Positions 36,601 to 61,255 of a DNA stretch of 64,000 nt are shown piece by piece. Source of the stretch: Hormiphora californensis (taxonomy: Eukaryota > Ctenophora > Tentaculata > Cydippida > Pleurobrachiidae); the NCBI GenBank assembly GCA_020137815.1, contig CM035358.1, positions 5,864,466 through 5,928,465 of the forward strand. Direction: 5' to 3'. Within the stretch, counting starts at the first letter, position 1; the number at the start of each line of letters is the position of its first letter. Below the pieces are notes generated by a model. That model was not told the origin of the DNA. It made no database searches and worked only from the letters and a program-made list of their open reading frames with translations. The translations under genes and the position numbers were made by a program.

Positions 36601-37059
36601 ACATAATCCACCCTCCTTTATCCATATCTCTAAGCTCTCGCCATCAATAGTGTGTATTTTATACCCTACACTGGTTTGAGCACTGGGGCAGGTCTGTGAT
36701 GCCGTGTGAAATCCGTACAAGTCCATCTTACTTTCATAACACAACTTCCCGCACACGGGGGACTTTTGGAAGAGTTGTTGTGAGTGTCCACAAGCCTGAT
36801 ACCCAATGGAATCGTTAGGGCACAGAGATGTTACATAGGCTTTGTTCGTTCTCAGTAGCGGTTGGTTCACAGAAACTTTCTGGTACATGGCGGTCGAGTT
36901 TAAACACGTCATGGTAATTTTAATTTCTCCTAAAAACAACTCTCTCGATCCACAAGATCTCACTAGAAACCCATTATCAACTGCTATTGGACACTGATGG
37001 TCACCAGAAAATACCCTTACGATACCAATGAAAAGTAGGATAGGAGAAAAGACAACCAT
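33643..37059 (-). CDS. Intronless LDLa-containing rhodopsin-like GPCR, 1138 aa
   Basis: Cell-surface seven-helix receptor. Residues 1-19 are a signal peptide (hydrophobic, ending FSG). The ectodomain to ~650 is Cys-rich with several LDL-receptor class A modules; the clearest are CDLVDDCFDRSDEEEC and CDGKVDCKDLSDEC just before helix 1. Helix 1 starts at ~653 (VILGIAFCMGVAGII) and helix 7 ends with LNSVLNPVLYND at ~995, the class-A NPxxY. The DRY position reads SYFRLRG. LDLa modules before a class-A bundle recall relaxin-type and orphan LGR receptors, but I see no leucine-rich repeats. The tail from ~1010 is a repeat of Ala/Pro/Glu units (ATPEAAPTSAPKATPESSSG). The ligand is unknown. Confidence 0.9.
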   Translation of the reverse strand: MVVFSPILLFIGIVRVFSGDHQCPIAVDNGFLVRSCGSRELFLGEIKITMTCLNSTAMYQKVSVNQPLLRTNKAYVTSLCPNDSIGYQACGHSQQLFQKSPVCGKLCYESKMDLYGFHTASQTCPSAQTSVGYKIHTIDGESLEIWIKEGGLCDGVCDAVERIGNGSIDPFYLTCVDESSCHGYNYGFVVKEVVKDHIATDIYYVFAPFNSPITKFNSSMEALANYSSCPILISSFPLYNASRCFTRTFAPGTSQEIYHLFLGIATESYCDNGMDQTNCSDPAKVAGSCLIGGYPSTVSIYIVCQGNAILCDDNMQNQCHTLNRYCTIHKHRLCNGQNDCAMGADEQKETCLKLTQRSCVRSFSQNQGLLKIPVDWVQDGVVDCLDGEDEENDWETCGKGIRRTIKYSTEKCSNAFLCKNNRLQFLEVALLCSSTSNCDEGVCLMAKSRPQITRKLFEMRTGVGKTLRSAVCVKGLENLLFLAGQRCQLETLSHPFHQFFGKNFTTDLVLPTKKRDCRYLYGEAYVFYSCSGKCLNTSCPLKRPVLHTTCSNHKSKLYSLNLQLGSITIVQTSRERFHNNFFVCKNSNCIQFEKVCDLVDDCFDRSDEEECSNSFQCTDKSGFLALSQKCDGKVDCKDLSDECNDSCRRKVVKNEVILGIAFCMGVAGIIFATGSIIKGFQSIQKAEKSGEFINQSMVLMISLGDLLTSAYLLTLTSVHWIHGSGFCEYQFEWISGAPCTVIGVFNSIGSSISSLVMAIVSYFRLRGTVMALRYRRSEEVTRKLKVKVGLLLGGVVLFSLTVSIFPLIDALDDWFVNGLVFDKGIKLFLGVMGKSQLVKIVRGYHGSHEIAQEQSGNSVSWNTFQEMISEMFSQDYDPVRGKKLSFYGNDPVCMFKAFVLLDDPQVVFVWAYHSFYFLCFVCVAVCHGAIAILAKTSQVRGNRVFNSLSRKVSLICLTDFCCWMPFLICCVLHTAEIMDMSPWYQIFSLNILPLNSVLNPVLYNDIFTTVRNYLKRPQIANANPVPEATPEAGPLTSPQAAPASAPEATPESSSGTAPDAAPDAAPDAALDAAHEATPEAAPTSAPKATPESSSGTAPQAAPDAALDAAHEATPEAAPTSAPKATLEAAPEVDPEVCS
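33650..33990. repeat. Coding repeat in the GPCR tail
   Basis: Two ~110-bp near-identical blocks plus shorter GCAGCATCAGGAGCAGC units encode the Ala/Pro-rich tail. The plus-strand frame across it is an antisense shadow. Confidence 0.9.
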
Positions 37060-37206
37060 CGGGACTCAGCTGAGATACCGGGGATACCAAAGAACGAGAA
37101 ACAGTCCGCTGACCGCTCACTGCCACCTTTCAACTACTTCCACAAACAATGAAACAGAATTGTTCATTTCATTATACATAAACCAAAGACATGAAAATTC
37201 TCGGAA

Positions 37207-37352
37207 ATGTTCAGGTCGAGCACCGTTTCAACCAATCATAGCGCAGAATAGCCCTTATGAAGCGTGGATCACGTGTGCAGTCATGCGTACTTCAGCTGGT
37301 CTGCCCTGTGATTGGTTGAAACTGGTCACGCAGTGCTCGACCTGAACATTTT
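37207..37352. mobile_element. MITE in the GPCR promoter region
   Basis: Inverted ends AAATGTTCAGGTCGAGCAC and GTGCTCGACCTGAACATTT. Interior AACCAATCA, ATCACGTGTG and TGATTGGTT give the CCAAT-CACGTG-CCAAT layout also found in family A. It lies 150-290 bp upstream of the GPCR start codon. Confidence 0.8.
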
Positions 37353-37734
37353 GCGATAAGACTACCTCCGCACAAACAATGAATTAAATTCTTCATTGCA
37401 TTTTACGTAAAGCGTAAAACAAAGACATAAGGCATTGAACTAAAGCATTCCCCTTCAAGTCTGAACCCAGGCGTGACTTCACGCACCTTTGATAATATAA
37501 AGCAGCATATTAATCTCCCCAAGAAAGCAAGATGCAGATGCAAAGATGCACTTCTAGAAGTTCTAAAAGTAGTTCCACCGAATCTCTGGTCAAATAAAAG
37601 GCGGCTGTTTCTTTTCCATTCAAACTCTTTTCCATTAATTCAAACTCGGCCAAATACTCAATCCATCTGGAGAGATGAACTGTCGGGAACTGAGTCCGAA
37701 CACTAACTGCAATGAGATCAGGGCCCACGACACC

Positions 37735-38540
37735 GGGGGGGGGGGGGGGGGCAGGGGGGGCCGCCCCCCCCCCCCTGGGATTTACCAAACATGGGAATTT
37801 TATTGAAATATTTCGTAGAGAATGTAAAAAATGCATGAAAATCAGTTGAAATTCTAAATTTTCGGGGGCTTCGCCCCCTCCAAGGCATATATATACAGGT
37901 TCTACGTGCCTCAAATGAGTGAAAATCGGTTAAAAAGTCTAAATTTTCACCCCTTGACCTTGGTAACGAAGTTACCCCTCCCTTGCCGGCGCGCGAAGCG
38001 CGCCAAACGAAGGCCGCGAAGGTGTCTTGGATACCAACCCTTGACCCCATTCGGAGCCTGCGGCCTCCAAACCCCCTGCCACTACTCCTCTGGCGCCCCC
38101 TTCGAGACATACAGGTTCTACGTAAACAGAAAGAAGGTGGAGATGGACTTCTAAATGCCTAAAATGTGTGAAAATCGGATAAAAAGTCTAAAATTTTTCC
38201 GGGGGCTTCGCCCCCTAGACCCCCGCCAGGGGCTTCACCCCTAGACCCCATAGGGAGCCTGAGGCCTCCAAACCCCCTGCCACTGCTCCTCCGGCGCCCC
38301 CTTCGAGACATACAGGTTCTACGTAAACAGAAAGAAGGTGGAGATGGACTTCTAAATGCCTAAAATGAGTAAAAATCGGTTAAAAGTCTAAAATTTTCCA
38401 CCAGGGGCTTCACCCCTGGACCCCATTGGGGGCCTGCGGCCCCTAAACCCCCTGCCGCTGCTCCTCCAGCGCCGCTTTGCGGCACCGTCTTCGTGTGCGC
38501 ATCTCAAAAATTCCGGTGCTCCGCACCGGCCCCCCTGGAA
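37735..38540. repeat. GC-rich tandem repeat block, ~185-bp units
   Basis: Units contain GGGGGCTTCGCCCCC, CCAAACCCCCTGCCACT, GACATACAGGTTCTACGTAA and GGTGGAGATGGACTTCTAAA, with about three copies at 37860-38400. A (G)n/(C)n block is at 37735-37772. Open frames here are artefacts. Confidence 0.85.
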
Positions 38541-38639
38541 AAATTCCGTGTCGTGGGCCCTGGAGATGATCACTAGTAATATTATTATTAATACTAGGAT
38601 ATTTTCCAGCCTACCACAACACTATCAGGATAATATATC

Positions 38640-38955
38640 TGTAACAGTGTTGCATAACGCGCGGCAAAAAGTGCATGTGTTCAGCGCCCTGATTGGTCAC
38701 GGTTGCGCGTCGTCTTACTGTATCTCCGTTTTCCATTACCGTTTTCCCACTACAAGCGACCGTGTAAGGTATCATTGAAACACGGTATAGTAAGAAGACG
38801 GGCAAGGGTGACCAATCAGAGCGCCAGATAGACAACACACGTGTGTCCTGCAAAGTGCTAATCGCACGTGCATGAAACTGCCACGCCCTACGTTTAGCAG
38901 GCCAAGAAACCGTAATAGTCAGATACCATATCCCCACTACAAGCAGCACTTTTAA
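38640..38955. mobile_element. Two adjacent MITE family B copies
   Basis: 38640-38765 matches family B closely (GCAAAAAGTGCATGTGTTCA, CCACTACAAGCGACCGTG). 38790-38950 is a diverged inverted copy ending CCACTACAAGCAGCACTTTT. Confidence 0.75.
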
Positions 38956-38959
38956 GAGT

Positions 38960-39770
38960 GAGTTCATCGTTTTAAAAGAATATCTGACATTTTAATTTGT
39001 ATTGTATGTTGAATCGTTCAATTATTCACCAACCTCTTTTCTTTCGATGATGATATAGTGAGGTCACTGTGCGTGATCAAAGTACCAGTTACCTTGTCAA
39101 AACTTACAAAGTCTTGTCCCTATTATAGTTTATTATACTAGTCGGACCGATGATGCTGTTAGCCAATCATAGCTGACAGGTCACGTTTGAAAGGACAATG
39201 AAGAGCTATCCCTGTCAGTTTCACAAGAGCTTTCAGTTCCATAAAGGGTTAACAAATTTAAAACAAAGTAATCTCAATCGAACAAACATATTGAGTTTTG
39301 CATTGCACACATTTTACAATCAATTGAAAGATTGATAAAAATATATGTTCATCACAAATAAAATGCTGACGACTCTCTCCATCTATAACGTCTAAAGAGT
39401 TTTTTTCCCATTTTTCATAGTTTCATATTAAACCTATTGCAATCATTGGATCATAAATATATATCACACTGGTATATCGCAACCCAGTCTTTACTTCTTC
39501 TTCCCAGTCTTTACTCTTTGCTATTATAGTGGCAACTCAGATCGGCAAAGTATTTTTACTTGTTGAGACACAGTACACACATACACACGCCCTCTGTACA
39601 ACAGAATTGGGGAGATAGCACACAGGCCCTGTCTGGCGCCGGCGACCCCATCTGAGCGCACTTCCAGACAGCACAGGACAGGCTTATCTCATCGATTATA
39701 GATTATAATCTACAACTTATTATGACTTGTTCAGATATATCTCATTACACAACTAGAATATATTAATCTA
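38960..39770. other. Intergenic, no gene seen
   Basis: AT-rich sequence with a CCAATCATAGCTGACAGGTC segment at 39163-39182 and a copy of the GGCGCCGGCGACCCCATCTG element at 39636. It would include the 3' UTR of the C2H2 gene. Confidence 0.5.
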
Positions 39771-42653
39771 TCAGTTTTTACGGCAGCTCTTCCTCTGTGT
39801 GAAGATATTCTCTCTAAGATTACACCCTTGCTCCACCCTCCTCTTCTGTTTAACTTCGTCCTCCTCAAACGACGACTGGTCATGTCGGGACCTCATGCTG
39901 CTCGCCTGTTGGTGGTGGTGATGCTTGTAATCAGACTCTGTTGATGCAAAGTTAGATAGTTCCTGTTTCTTCTTGATCCCGCTCGTGTTGTAGCCACTGT
40001 CAGATGAGGACTGCTGACCGTACTTCTGATCGAACTGCATCACGGGCTCGCCACTGCACGGGCTACTGCCACTGCTTTGTTCAGTGCCATTATCAGGCTG
40101 GACGTTCATGGGGGAGTTGTCACTGCTGCCCGGAGAATTATCACTGCTACCCGGAGAATTATCACTACTGCCAGGGGAATTATCACTGCTGCCAGGGGAA
40201 TTGTCACTACTGTTGGGGCCAGTATTGTCGTCAGATGACACTGAAAAGAAAGGGGTGTTAGTACTATATGGTCACCATGTGGTCACTAGATTGACTACTG
40301 CAGCTGCAACTATGTAGTGTGTTCACAAGTTACTAGTTGCCTTGGTTACTAGGCTGACAGCGTTGTGGTTACCTTGGTTACTACTGCTCCGTGGTTGGTT
40401 ACTGCTGCTACTCGACCACTTCTCCCTGCTTCTGTTGAAGAGGTCCACCGCTGTCAGCTGATCTTCACATTCAACTCGACCTGGAAAAGACACTGATAAA
40501 GTGGGGATAAAGTTGATCTGTGATCCACACAGAGGCGGAAATATTGTGGTAGCATTGGTTACCGTTAGTCCACTGCTGCTGGTAACCATGGCAACCATTA
40601 GACATGCAATGGAAGATTTAAAGGTGAGGTTGACTAGCAATGACGTTTCAGGAAGTCTCAGCTTACTAAACTAATCAGCGTATTCAACTAATTAAGGTAT
40701 AATAATACCTGAAACGGTCTGTGTCTGCTGGATGTGTCTATTATAGTTAGTGTCTGAGGTTCGCTGACTCTGATCGCTGTTTCCTCCTCCTCCTGATGCA
40801 TCTGATGCGTCCACACCGCCTACCCTCACACTTTGCATTTCCTCCATAAAGTATAGGAAGTCCTGGAAGGGTAATTGATAATTTTAATAATCAAACAATC
40901 GATAACACAGAATTATTTACTCATGAGGGACACATTGGTCACGTGCAGTTGCCAAGGTATTGGTAACACATACCTGATGACTCTTCTGGCAAGGCGTTGG
41001 GTTGTTGTTCTGGGGGATGCTCGATGTGTTCGACCATGGCTCAGGCGTGCCTGATTGTTGGTGATCTGACGGCTGAAAATAATAATAATATGTAAAGTCT
41101 TATAGAGCTTATTATTTGTTGAGATATGTACATCTCTCTCAGAAACGTCGCTTTTTACCTGCTTACTACGACGTTTCGAGGGTGCGGCGATTAGCAGAGA
41201 TGAATGGGGGCATTTGCATAGAATAAGCGCCGTTTGTATACTCAATACTCTATCGTGGTTTTTCATGCCCTAAACAGAAAAATATTGGTTGAATGGAATT
41301 TCCAGGCTGGGAAACGTAGTCCCCTGTCATGATACTTCCCTCGACAAAGAATAAGAAAAAGAAGGATAATAGCCCTGCGTGACAACAGCAGACTTGGTTA
41401 GTTTGACGGGTAACATCAGATTTGGTTAGTTTTCACGGGGAATGAACAGCAATTATTTGGCGGCTTTTATTGTTTGGGACAGGGGGATTAATAAAAAGTT
41501 AATATTTCATACTACCCTGAGTATTTACCTGAAAGATGTCCCAGTAGATTGAATGTTCCCACAGATGCTTTGTCAAACAAGCCTTACTTTTATACCTCTT
41601 CTCACAGACCGGGCATACAACGAACTGAAACGGAGTAAATAAATGCAATTAAATGCTAAGTATAGAATCGAGCATGTCACAGAAGGTCCCCGGTCGAAAG
41701 ATTAGTTTCCAATTTTTATGAGAGAAATTGAAGTGAAAGTCGAAGTGAAGGGAAACTAATTTTATTTTCCCCTAAAGATGGGGCTAAATATAACTGATTT
41801 TAATTCTTTACATTAATGAAGTGAACATTACTGGGGAAGTGACACTCCCTCAATCCTAAGTGTCAAGAGAAAGGGGCAACCTGTCACTCATCTTTTTAAT
41901 TTCCCCTTTCTCAACTAATAATGTAATGTTGACAAGTTGATAAACTTCATTACCTGATTTGGACAATTATAGACACATCTTTGAAGGATAGTAACGACAT
42001 CTTGGACAACTAAGTTTCCGTGAATCATCTGACAACGTCGCTCGGGGGTCAACGGTTGACTTAGAGGAGGTTGAGCCTGCGAGAAACCGAGGAGAGAGGA
42101 AGGGTACTGTTAAGAATAAGGAAACTACTAAAATTTAACACCGCACAAGAATCTTTCAATCATGAAAAATTGAATCATTGCGAAATAATAATTATACGAA
42201 AGCAGCTTTAGCATTGATATATATAATTGAAATCCCATCGAAACAATTGCCCTCACCAGGAAGCGACCGAAAATTCGGTGAAAAAAACCTGGTTCGGTCG
42301 TTTCCTGGTCCTTGCACGAACCTAATCTCTACGATGATTTGATTAGCTGAGATGTTTGGGTAAATCAAATAAAACAAGTTTGAATAGAGAGCAGCAATCA
42401 ATTATTGTGATTTTTCGCTCACGATATATGGAGAGGGGAAGGAGGGTGGTCTGGTCCACAGAGCCCTGAGTTGGGGCGGGTAGGACGGAGTGGGATGGTA
42501 GACACCAGGCCAGAAATTACGAGCTGGTACCCCTCCTCCCAACAGGTAGCCAGGGGCCATGACAGGGTGCCGGTGGTGAAGGTGAAGGTGGTTGGGAGGA
42601 GCAGGGACACGGATCGGCCGGAACGAGCCCATGTTGCACGGGTTGAAGGACAT
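39771..42653 (-). CDS. C2H2 zinc-finger protein, eight exons, 463 aa
   Basis: Exons in minus order: 42423-42653, 41954-42076, 41529-41624, 41159-41269, 40974-41072, 40709-40862, 40373-40480, 39771-40240. All phases agree. The N-terminus is Pro/His-rich (HLHLHHRHP). Exon 3 encodes the single clear finger CPVCEKRYKSKACLTKHLWEH. Next comes a helical part YWDIFQGMKNHDRVLSIQTA then DFLYFMEEMQSV, a Ser/Gln-rich linker, and a C-terminal exon with five SSDNSPG repeats and His/Lys-rich ends. The conserved-looking flank after the finger suggests a specific family, but I cannot name it. It is probably a nuclear regulator. It stands alone between repeat blocks. Confidence 0.85.
40085..40225 (-). repeat. 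21-bp coding repeat (SSDNSPG x5)
   Basis: Tandem units encoding SSDNSPG inside the last exon of the C2H2 gene. The third and fourth units differ by synonymous changes (CCCGGA versus CCAGGG in complement), so the peptide is more conserved than the DNA. Confidence 0.9.
42257..42307. repeat. 51-bp hairpin with family-A-like ends
   Basis: CAGGAAGCGACCGAA and TTCGGTCGTTTCCTG face each other. They differ from the family-A MITE ends by one or two bases. No target duplication was found. Confidence 0.6.
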
Positions 42654-42721
42654 ACTGAGTAACTATATAAAACACATGATATTGCAGTAGGGAATTTGGT
42701 CGCCGCATTACAAAACTTCAA

Positions 42722-43785
42722 ATTCGTGACAAAACAAAGTCATGAAAAAAGAACTGCAGATCTTGACAAAATGCATACATATTTACAAATAAAATGTAAA
42801 GGAGGGTAATAGAACATTGCAAAAGATCTGCAGACGACTAGACAGTGCAGTTGTGAAAGATACCAACTTACAAAAAGTACCCGAGTATGTTTATCAAAAG
42901 TACAAGTACTTTGATTTTAATTTTGCTGTGTCTGGGTTTAAAATTTTAATCTTAATTTTGCCGCAGGTATGTGCTGAACCCAAGCCAAAACAGAGAAACA
43001 GCTAGGTATCATAACAAAACGGAGAAGTACACACAACACAGAAAGTTTCTGCATACAGCGCTATAAAGAGGGAACTGCTGCTACAGGGTCGTGACAAAAC
43101 GCACAACCGTACAGTCGTGACTGAAAATCTTAGCGAGGGGAGAATTAAACGGTTAAACTGTATCTTTTATGTAGTTTAGATAGTTGCGAATCCCAAATAT
43201 GGCTGAAGGGAATATATAACACGTTTACCAGCAACGGAAAGAAATATCGAATACTGTGACGTGGAAAATCTATTACTACAGTCGGACCCCGATTTACCGG
43301 GATGCTCGGGGGAAAGGGTTTTGCCCGGTAAATCGGGGTCAAATTCCGTTACTTTTGATATGCTCTGTGCCGTAGACAAATAATACTCTTGGTTTCGTGG
43401 AACTTCGAATAATAGTCAACTGAATAACCGTTGAACAATAACTTCCGAATAGTAATAACTGCTGAATAAGAACTGATAATAACTGACTCTTCTATCTCCC
43501 TTCTACCCCCTAGGATGTTCCCCCCACGTGACCGTGTGGAATCACGCAGTCACGTGGGTGGAAGTCCTAGAATAAGTAGACCGGCTAGAATGTCACTGCG
43601 ATAATTCAATATCTAGATAGCGGGTCAACCCAGAGCCTAATTGGGCTGCTAGGATCGGTCGGGGAATGGTGCCGTATCTCACAATCTCTCTCACACCCTC
43701 TCACTCTCTCTCCCTCTCTCTCTCTCTCTCTCTCACTCTCCGACTCAGACTCCAACTCAGACTCAGACTCATACACACTGGGCAC
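42722..43785. other. Upstream region of the C2H2 gene and retroelement 3' flank
   Basis: No coding exon seen. 43276-43340 is a pogo-like MITE (family C). A (CT)n tract is at 43680-43745. Part of 43500-43787 may be the LTR of the adjacent retroelement. Confidence 0.45.
43276..43341. mobile_element. MITE family C (ACAGTCGGACCCCGATTTACC)
   Basis: TACAGTCGGACCCCGATTTA and the inverse TAAATCGGGGTC around a short centre; the right terminus is incomplete. Other copies are at 51693, 55833, 57550 and 61794. Confidence 0.8.
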
Positions 43786-43787
43786 AC

Positions 43788-43801
43788 CATCCCCCTCCCC
43801 C
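43788..43801 (-). other. Polypurine tract of the Ty3/gypsy-type fragment
   Basis: In minus sense AGGGGGAGGGGGA is followed by TGGTGTGCCCA, i.e. a purine tract directly before a TG that could start the 3' LTR. It lies ~210 bp after the integrase stop codon. Confidence 0.5.
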
Positions 43802-44009
43802 TAAAAAAACTGATTAAGACTCCGTCTTAATCATTACGCTCTTTAACAACTAATATAAGATAAAAAACACTCACTAAAACACACTCACTCTAAAAAATAA
43901 CACCGTGTAATAGTTCGATTGTCTTTAAAATCAATACACAGTTCAACTCTCTCTTCATCGGAAATGATCTTTGTAGTTTAGCGTTGTCATTCCTCTATCC
44001 GCCGCCGTC

Positions 44010-45530
44010 TTAGTCTCGTTTTCCCCATACGCCTCCTCCTCTGACTGGTGTAATGGGAGTAGGTTTTCTTCTCTTATCCTGCACCTGCTTGGGCTCCTCG
44101 ATTCCTCCCTTGTGTTCCTTCAGTTTCCCAACATTAGTAACCTTCTCTGTTCCATCCTTTAACTTCACAACGTACAGGTAAGGGCTGATCACCTTCACAA
44201 TAGGAAACGGACCGGCCCATCTCGACCCAAACTTGTGCACTGGGCACGTTATCTTGACATACACCAGGTCGTTGGGTTTAAAACACGGGTCATGCATCTT
44301 CTTGTCGAACTGCCGCTTTGCCATCATGATGTGGCCCTCCACGTTCTTTCTTACCCTTCTCGTCACCTCTCTGAGTTTCTTTAGCTTCTGGTAAACCTGC
44401 TGAGGTATGCCAGGGTTGCTCGTCGGCTCATCCTCACAGAGAAACAGTGCTTCAGGCACATCGGCTTCCCTACCGAACATCATCATATGAGGGGAGTATC
44501 CGGTCCTCGAGTTCTTCAGTGAGTTGAGGATGAAGTTAACTTCCCTCAAGTGCAGATCCCAGGATCTCAGATCCTCGCCTTGTAACATAGCTCGCATGAC
44601 CTGGTTCACTCTCTTGTTGGTCTGTTCCGCCTTTGCGGTACTCGCTGCTTTGTAAGGACTGCCAAATGTTACCTTGACACCAAGTTGTTCAAAATATTGT
44701 TTGAAAGCTGCACTTGTGAATCCTCTGTGATTGTCGACAATTATCTCAGTGGGCCAACCGTGTCTCCAACACCAGTTCGACTTTACAACTTCTCTATCTT
44801 CAACTCCTGTCTGTGTTTTAACAGCAACTGCCTCTGTGTAGCCACTCCAAGCGTCGGTCATCGTCAGTATAGCTTTATTGCCACGTGGTGTCCCTGCTGA
44901 ACCTGGTCCCTCTGGAACAAGGTGGTCCAAGATGATGGCCTGATTAAAACGATGGAACTGTACTTTGGCCATTGGAGCTTGATAGAATTTCCGAGCTTGT
45001 TTAGTCCTTCCACATGTTACACATGAGCTTACCACCAGCTCCACTTCTCGTTCCATTTTCGGCCAATAGTAGTATCGTCTGGTGAAATCCATTGTACGCT
45101 CTTGACCGGAATGACCTGTTCTCTTGGCGTGTATCTCTTGTAGCACCCACTCTCTCATCTTCTCAGGGACGACAATGAGCCATCTCTCTGAACCATCTCG
45201 AGTGTTGCGCCACTTCCTCTCTAACACACCCTCTTTGACACGTAGCAGGTTAAATTGTTTCCAAAAGGAAAGCAATTCCGGTGGTACACGATTTGTCTGG
45301 ATCACCTCACGTTCTCCTGACTGAACCCAGTTTCGTACTTGCTGGATGAGGTCGTCACTCTCCTGAGTACGCTTCCACTGGTCTCGGTCAACAACTTCCA
45401 TAGGCTGGATCTCCGATACTGTCTCTGTATATTCACCAGAGTTATCCTCACGGTCCATCCTAGCCTGTGGTTGTGGCTTCTCCAAGAAAGTTTCACAGTA
45501 GCACACTTTCTCCTTTTCTTTCAGCTGCAC
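44010..45530 (-). CDS. Ty3/gypsy-type retrotransposon integrase fragment, 506 aa
   Basis: C-terminal part of a retrotransposon polyprotein. It has an HHCC zinc-binding region (TGHSGQERTMDF...SSCVTCGRT, ~140-172) and a catalytic core with the first Asp in ILDHL (~198) and the pair VDNHRG...KAEQTN. The second Asp and Glu are 35 residues apart, as in DD35E integrases. A C-terminal GPY/F-like module (RWAGPFPIVKV) follows. The integrase frame is uninterrupted, so the copy is fairly young or was under constraint. Reverse transcriptase, protease and gag are not found upstream, so the element is 5'-truncated here. Confidence 0.93.
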   Translation of the reverse strand: MQLKEKEKVCYCETFLEKPQPQARMDREDNSGEYTETVSEIQPMEVVDRDQWKRTQESDDLIQQVRNWVQSGEREVIQTNRVPPELLSFWKQFNLLRVKEGVLERKWRNTRDGSERWLIVVPEKMREWVLQEIHAKRTGHSGQERTMDFTRRYYYWPKMEREVELVVSSCVTCGRTKQARKFYQAPMAKVQFHRFNQAIILDHLVPEGPGSAGTPRGNKAILTMTDAWSGYTEAVAVKTQTGVEDREVVKSNWCWRHGWPTEIIVDNHRGFTSAAFKQYFEQLGVKVTFGSPYKAASTAKAEQTNKRVNQVMRAMLQGEDLRSWDLHLREVNFILNSLKNSRTGYSPHMMMFGREADVPEALFLCEDEPTSNPGIPQQVYQKLKKLREVTRRVRKNVEGHIMMAKRQFDKKMHDPCFKPNDLVYVKITCPVHKFGSRWAGPFPIVKVISPYLYVVKLKDGTEKVTNVGKLKEHKGGIEEPKQVQDKRRKPTPITPVRGGGVWGKRD

Positions 45531-45639
45531 TACTGAAACTCTGCCTTCTCACATGGAACATTTGCAAGTGAATGCCTCGAATCTTGGGGTGATAAGAGAT
45601 CCCTGTTCTTTTCTCGTTAAGCGTGTACTCGGTCTGGCT

Positions 45640-46145
45640 CCCATTACGGATTTATAGGACGAAATTGCAATGACTTCTTAATACTAATGGCTGCATTCCT
45701 CTGTGATTTTTTCCGGCTGCGGGTCTGGCGCAAGATCCAATGGGCAACTCTCCTCCGTTTGCACCGCTCGGCTGGCTCCGCCCGATGAAGGGGAGGGGGT
45801 GCGTGGCCTTCCTCTATCGCAACACCCCGAGTGAGATGTGAGATGTGAGATAGAGAGCATGAAGGCTGAAGTGGAACCGAATTCCAAGAAGCGCGTTTTG
45901 ATATTTGGTGCAAAAAATAATTAGATCTGGTGAGGGGGCATCAAATACGCGATAACAAATCAAAGCATGAAGGCTCTCACTGATCGTTCCTTCTACTTCA
46001 TGGCGATTCTCTATCGCAACACCCTCGTGGGTGAGATGTGGATTGAGAGATGCTGAAGTGGAACCAAATCCACGTGTCAGATATAAAGAAGCGCATTTTG
46101 ATATTTGTTGCAAAAAATAATTAGATCTAGTGAGGGGCACACGTC
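45640..46145. repeat. Duplicated ~200-bp segment
   Basis: GCGTTTTGATATTTGGTGCA...TTAGATCTGGTGAGG near 45893-45936 recurs at 46092-46136, with matching upstream parts (TCTATCGCAACACCC...GTGAGATGTG). No gene is seen between the retroelement and 46884. Confidence 0.75.
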
Positions 46146-46203
46146 ACAACAAGTTAACGCATGACCTAGCTCTCGAGCTGCTCCATCAAAAGTTGGCCTC
46201 GCG

Positions 46204-46405
46204 ATGAAAAAAGCAAAAGAGTGTTGGAAAGTTGCTTGAAAGAGAAAGAGTGTCAAAGAGTGTTATTATTGTCGTATTCCCCATCCTTAGAAACCGAACA
46301 GAAAGACTGCGTAGCATGGCAAAGAAAGACATCGAGGGATGAAAAAAGCAAAAGAGTGTTGGAAAGTTGCTTGAAAGAATGTCCCCCATCCTTAGAAATG
46401 AACAT
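46204..46405. repeat. Direct repeat of ~65 bp
   Basis: GATGAAAAAAGCAAAAGAGTGTTGGAAAG followed by CCCCATCCTTAGAAA occurs at 46203-46287 and 46338-46400. Confidence 0.8.
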
Positions 46406-46883
46406 GAATATTGTACGTGGGATAAAAGGATTGTCTCGCTCAGACGGCGCGGAGGGAGGGTCGAACAAGGCAAGCTCAGACAACCCTCTTTTATATGAAA
46501 AGAAACAGCTGTTAAATAAATCAAAACAAGAGATTTCAATTAATATATGTCATGATTTGCTGTCGCCTGTCTTTAGCTCATTCAAAACAAGGGACACAAA
46601 AATTGAAAACTCATCGAATTTTAAACACAAAATTTAAACAATATTCCACACATGTCACACCAGTATGTTATAGCTGATCATCACATAAAAACACGGCCCT
46701 GGTCACGTGACAATAACTGCATGGTTACCATGGTAACTGCAACCATGGTTATGCACCTCACGATCTGTGACCACGACCTAACCAGCAGTTTAGATGCACT
46801 CAACAACTATCCAATTAACTGGATCACATATATGGTTTACTAGTCAGTGCAGCACGCAGGGGGAGGGGGAGGGGAGGGAAGAG

Positions 46884-61255
<14,372 letters not shown>

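Noticed and set aside
37510-38573. Several Gly/Arg/Pro-rich frames
   Set aside because: They fall in GC-rich tandem repeats and homopolymer runs without splice or family support.
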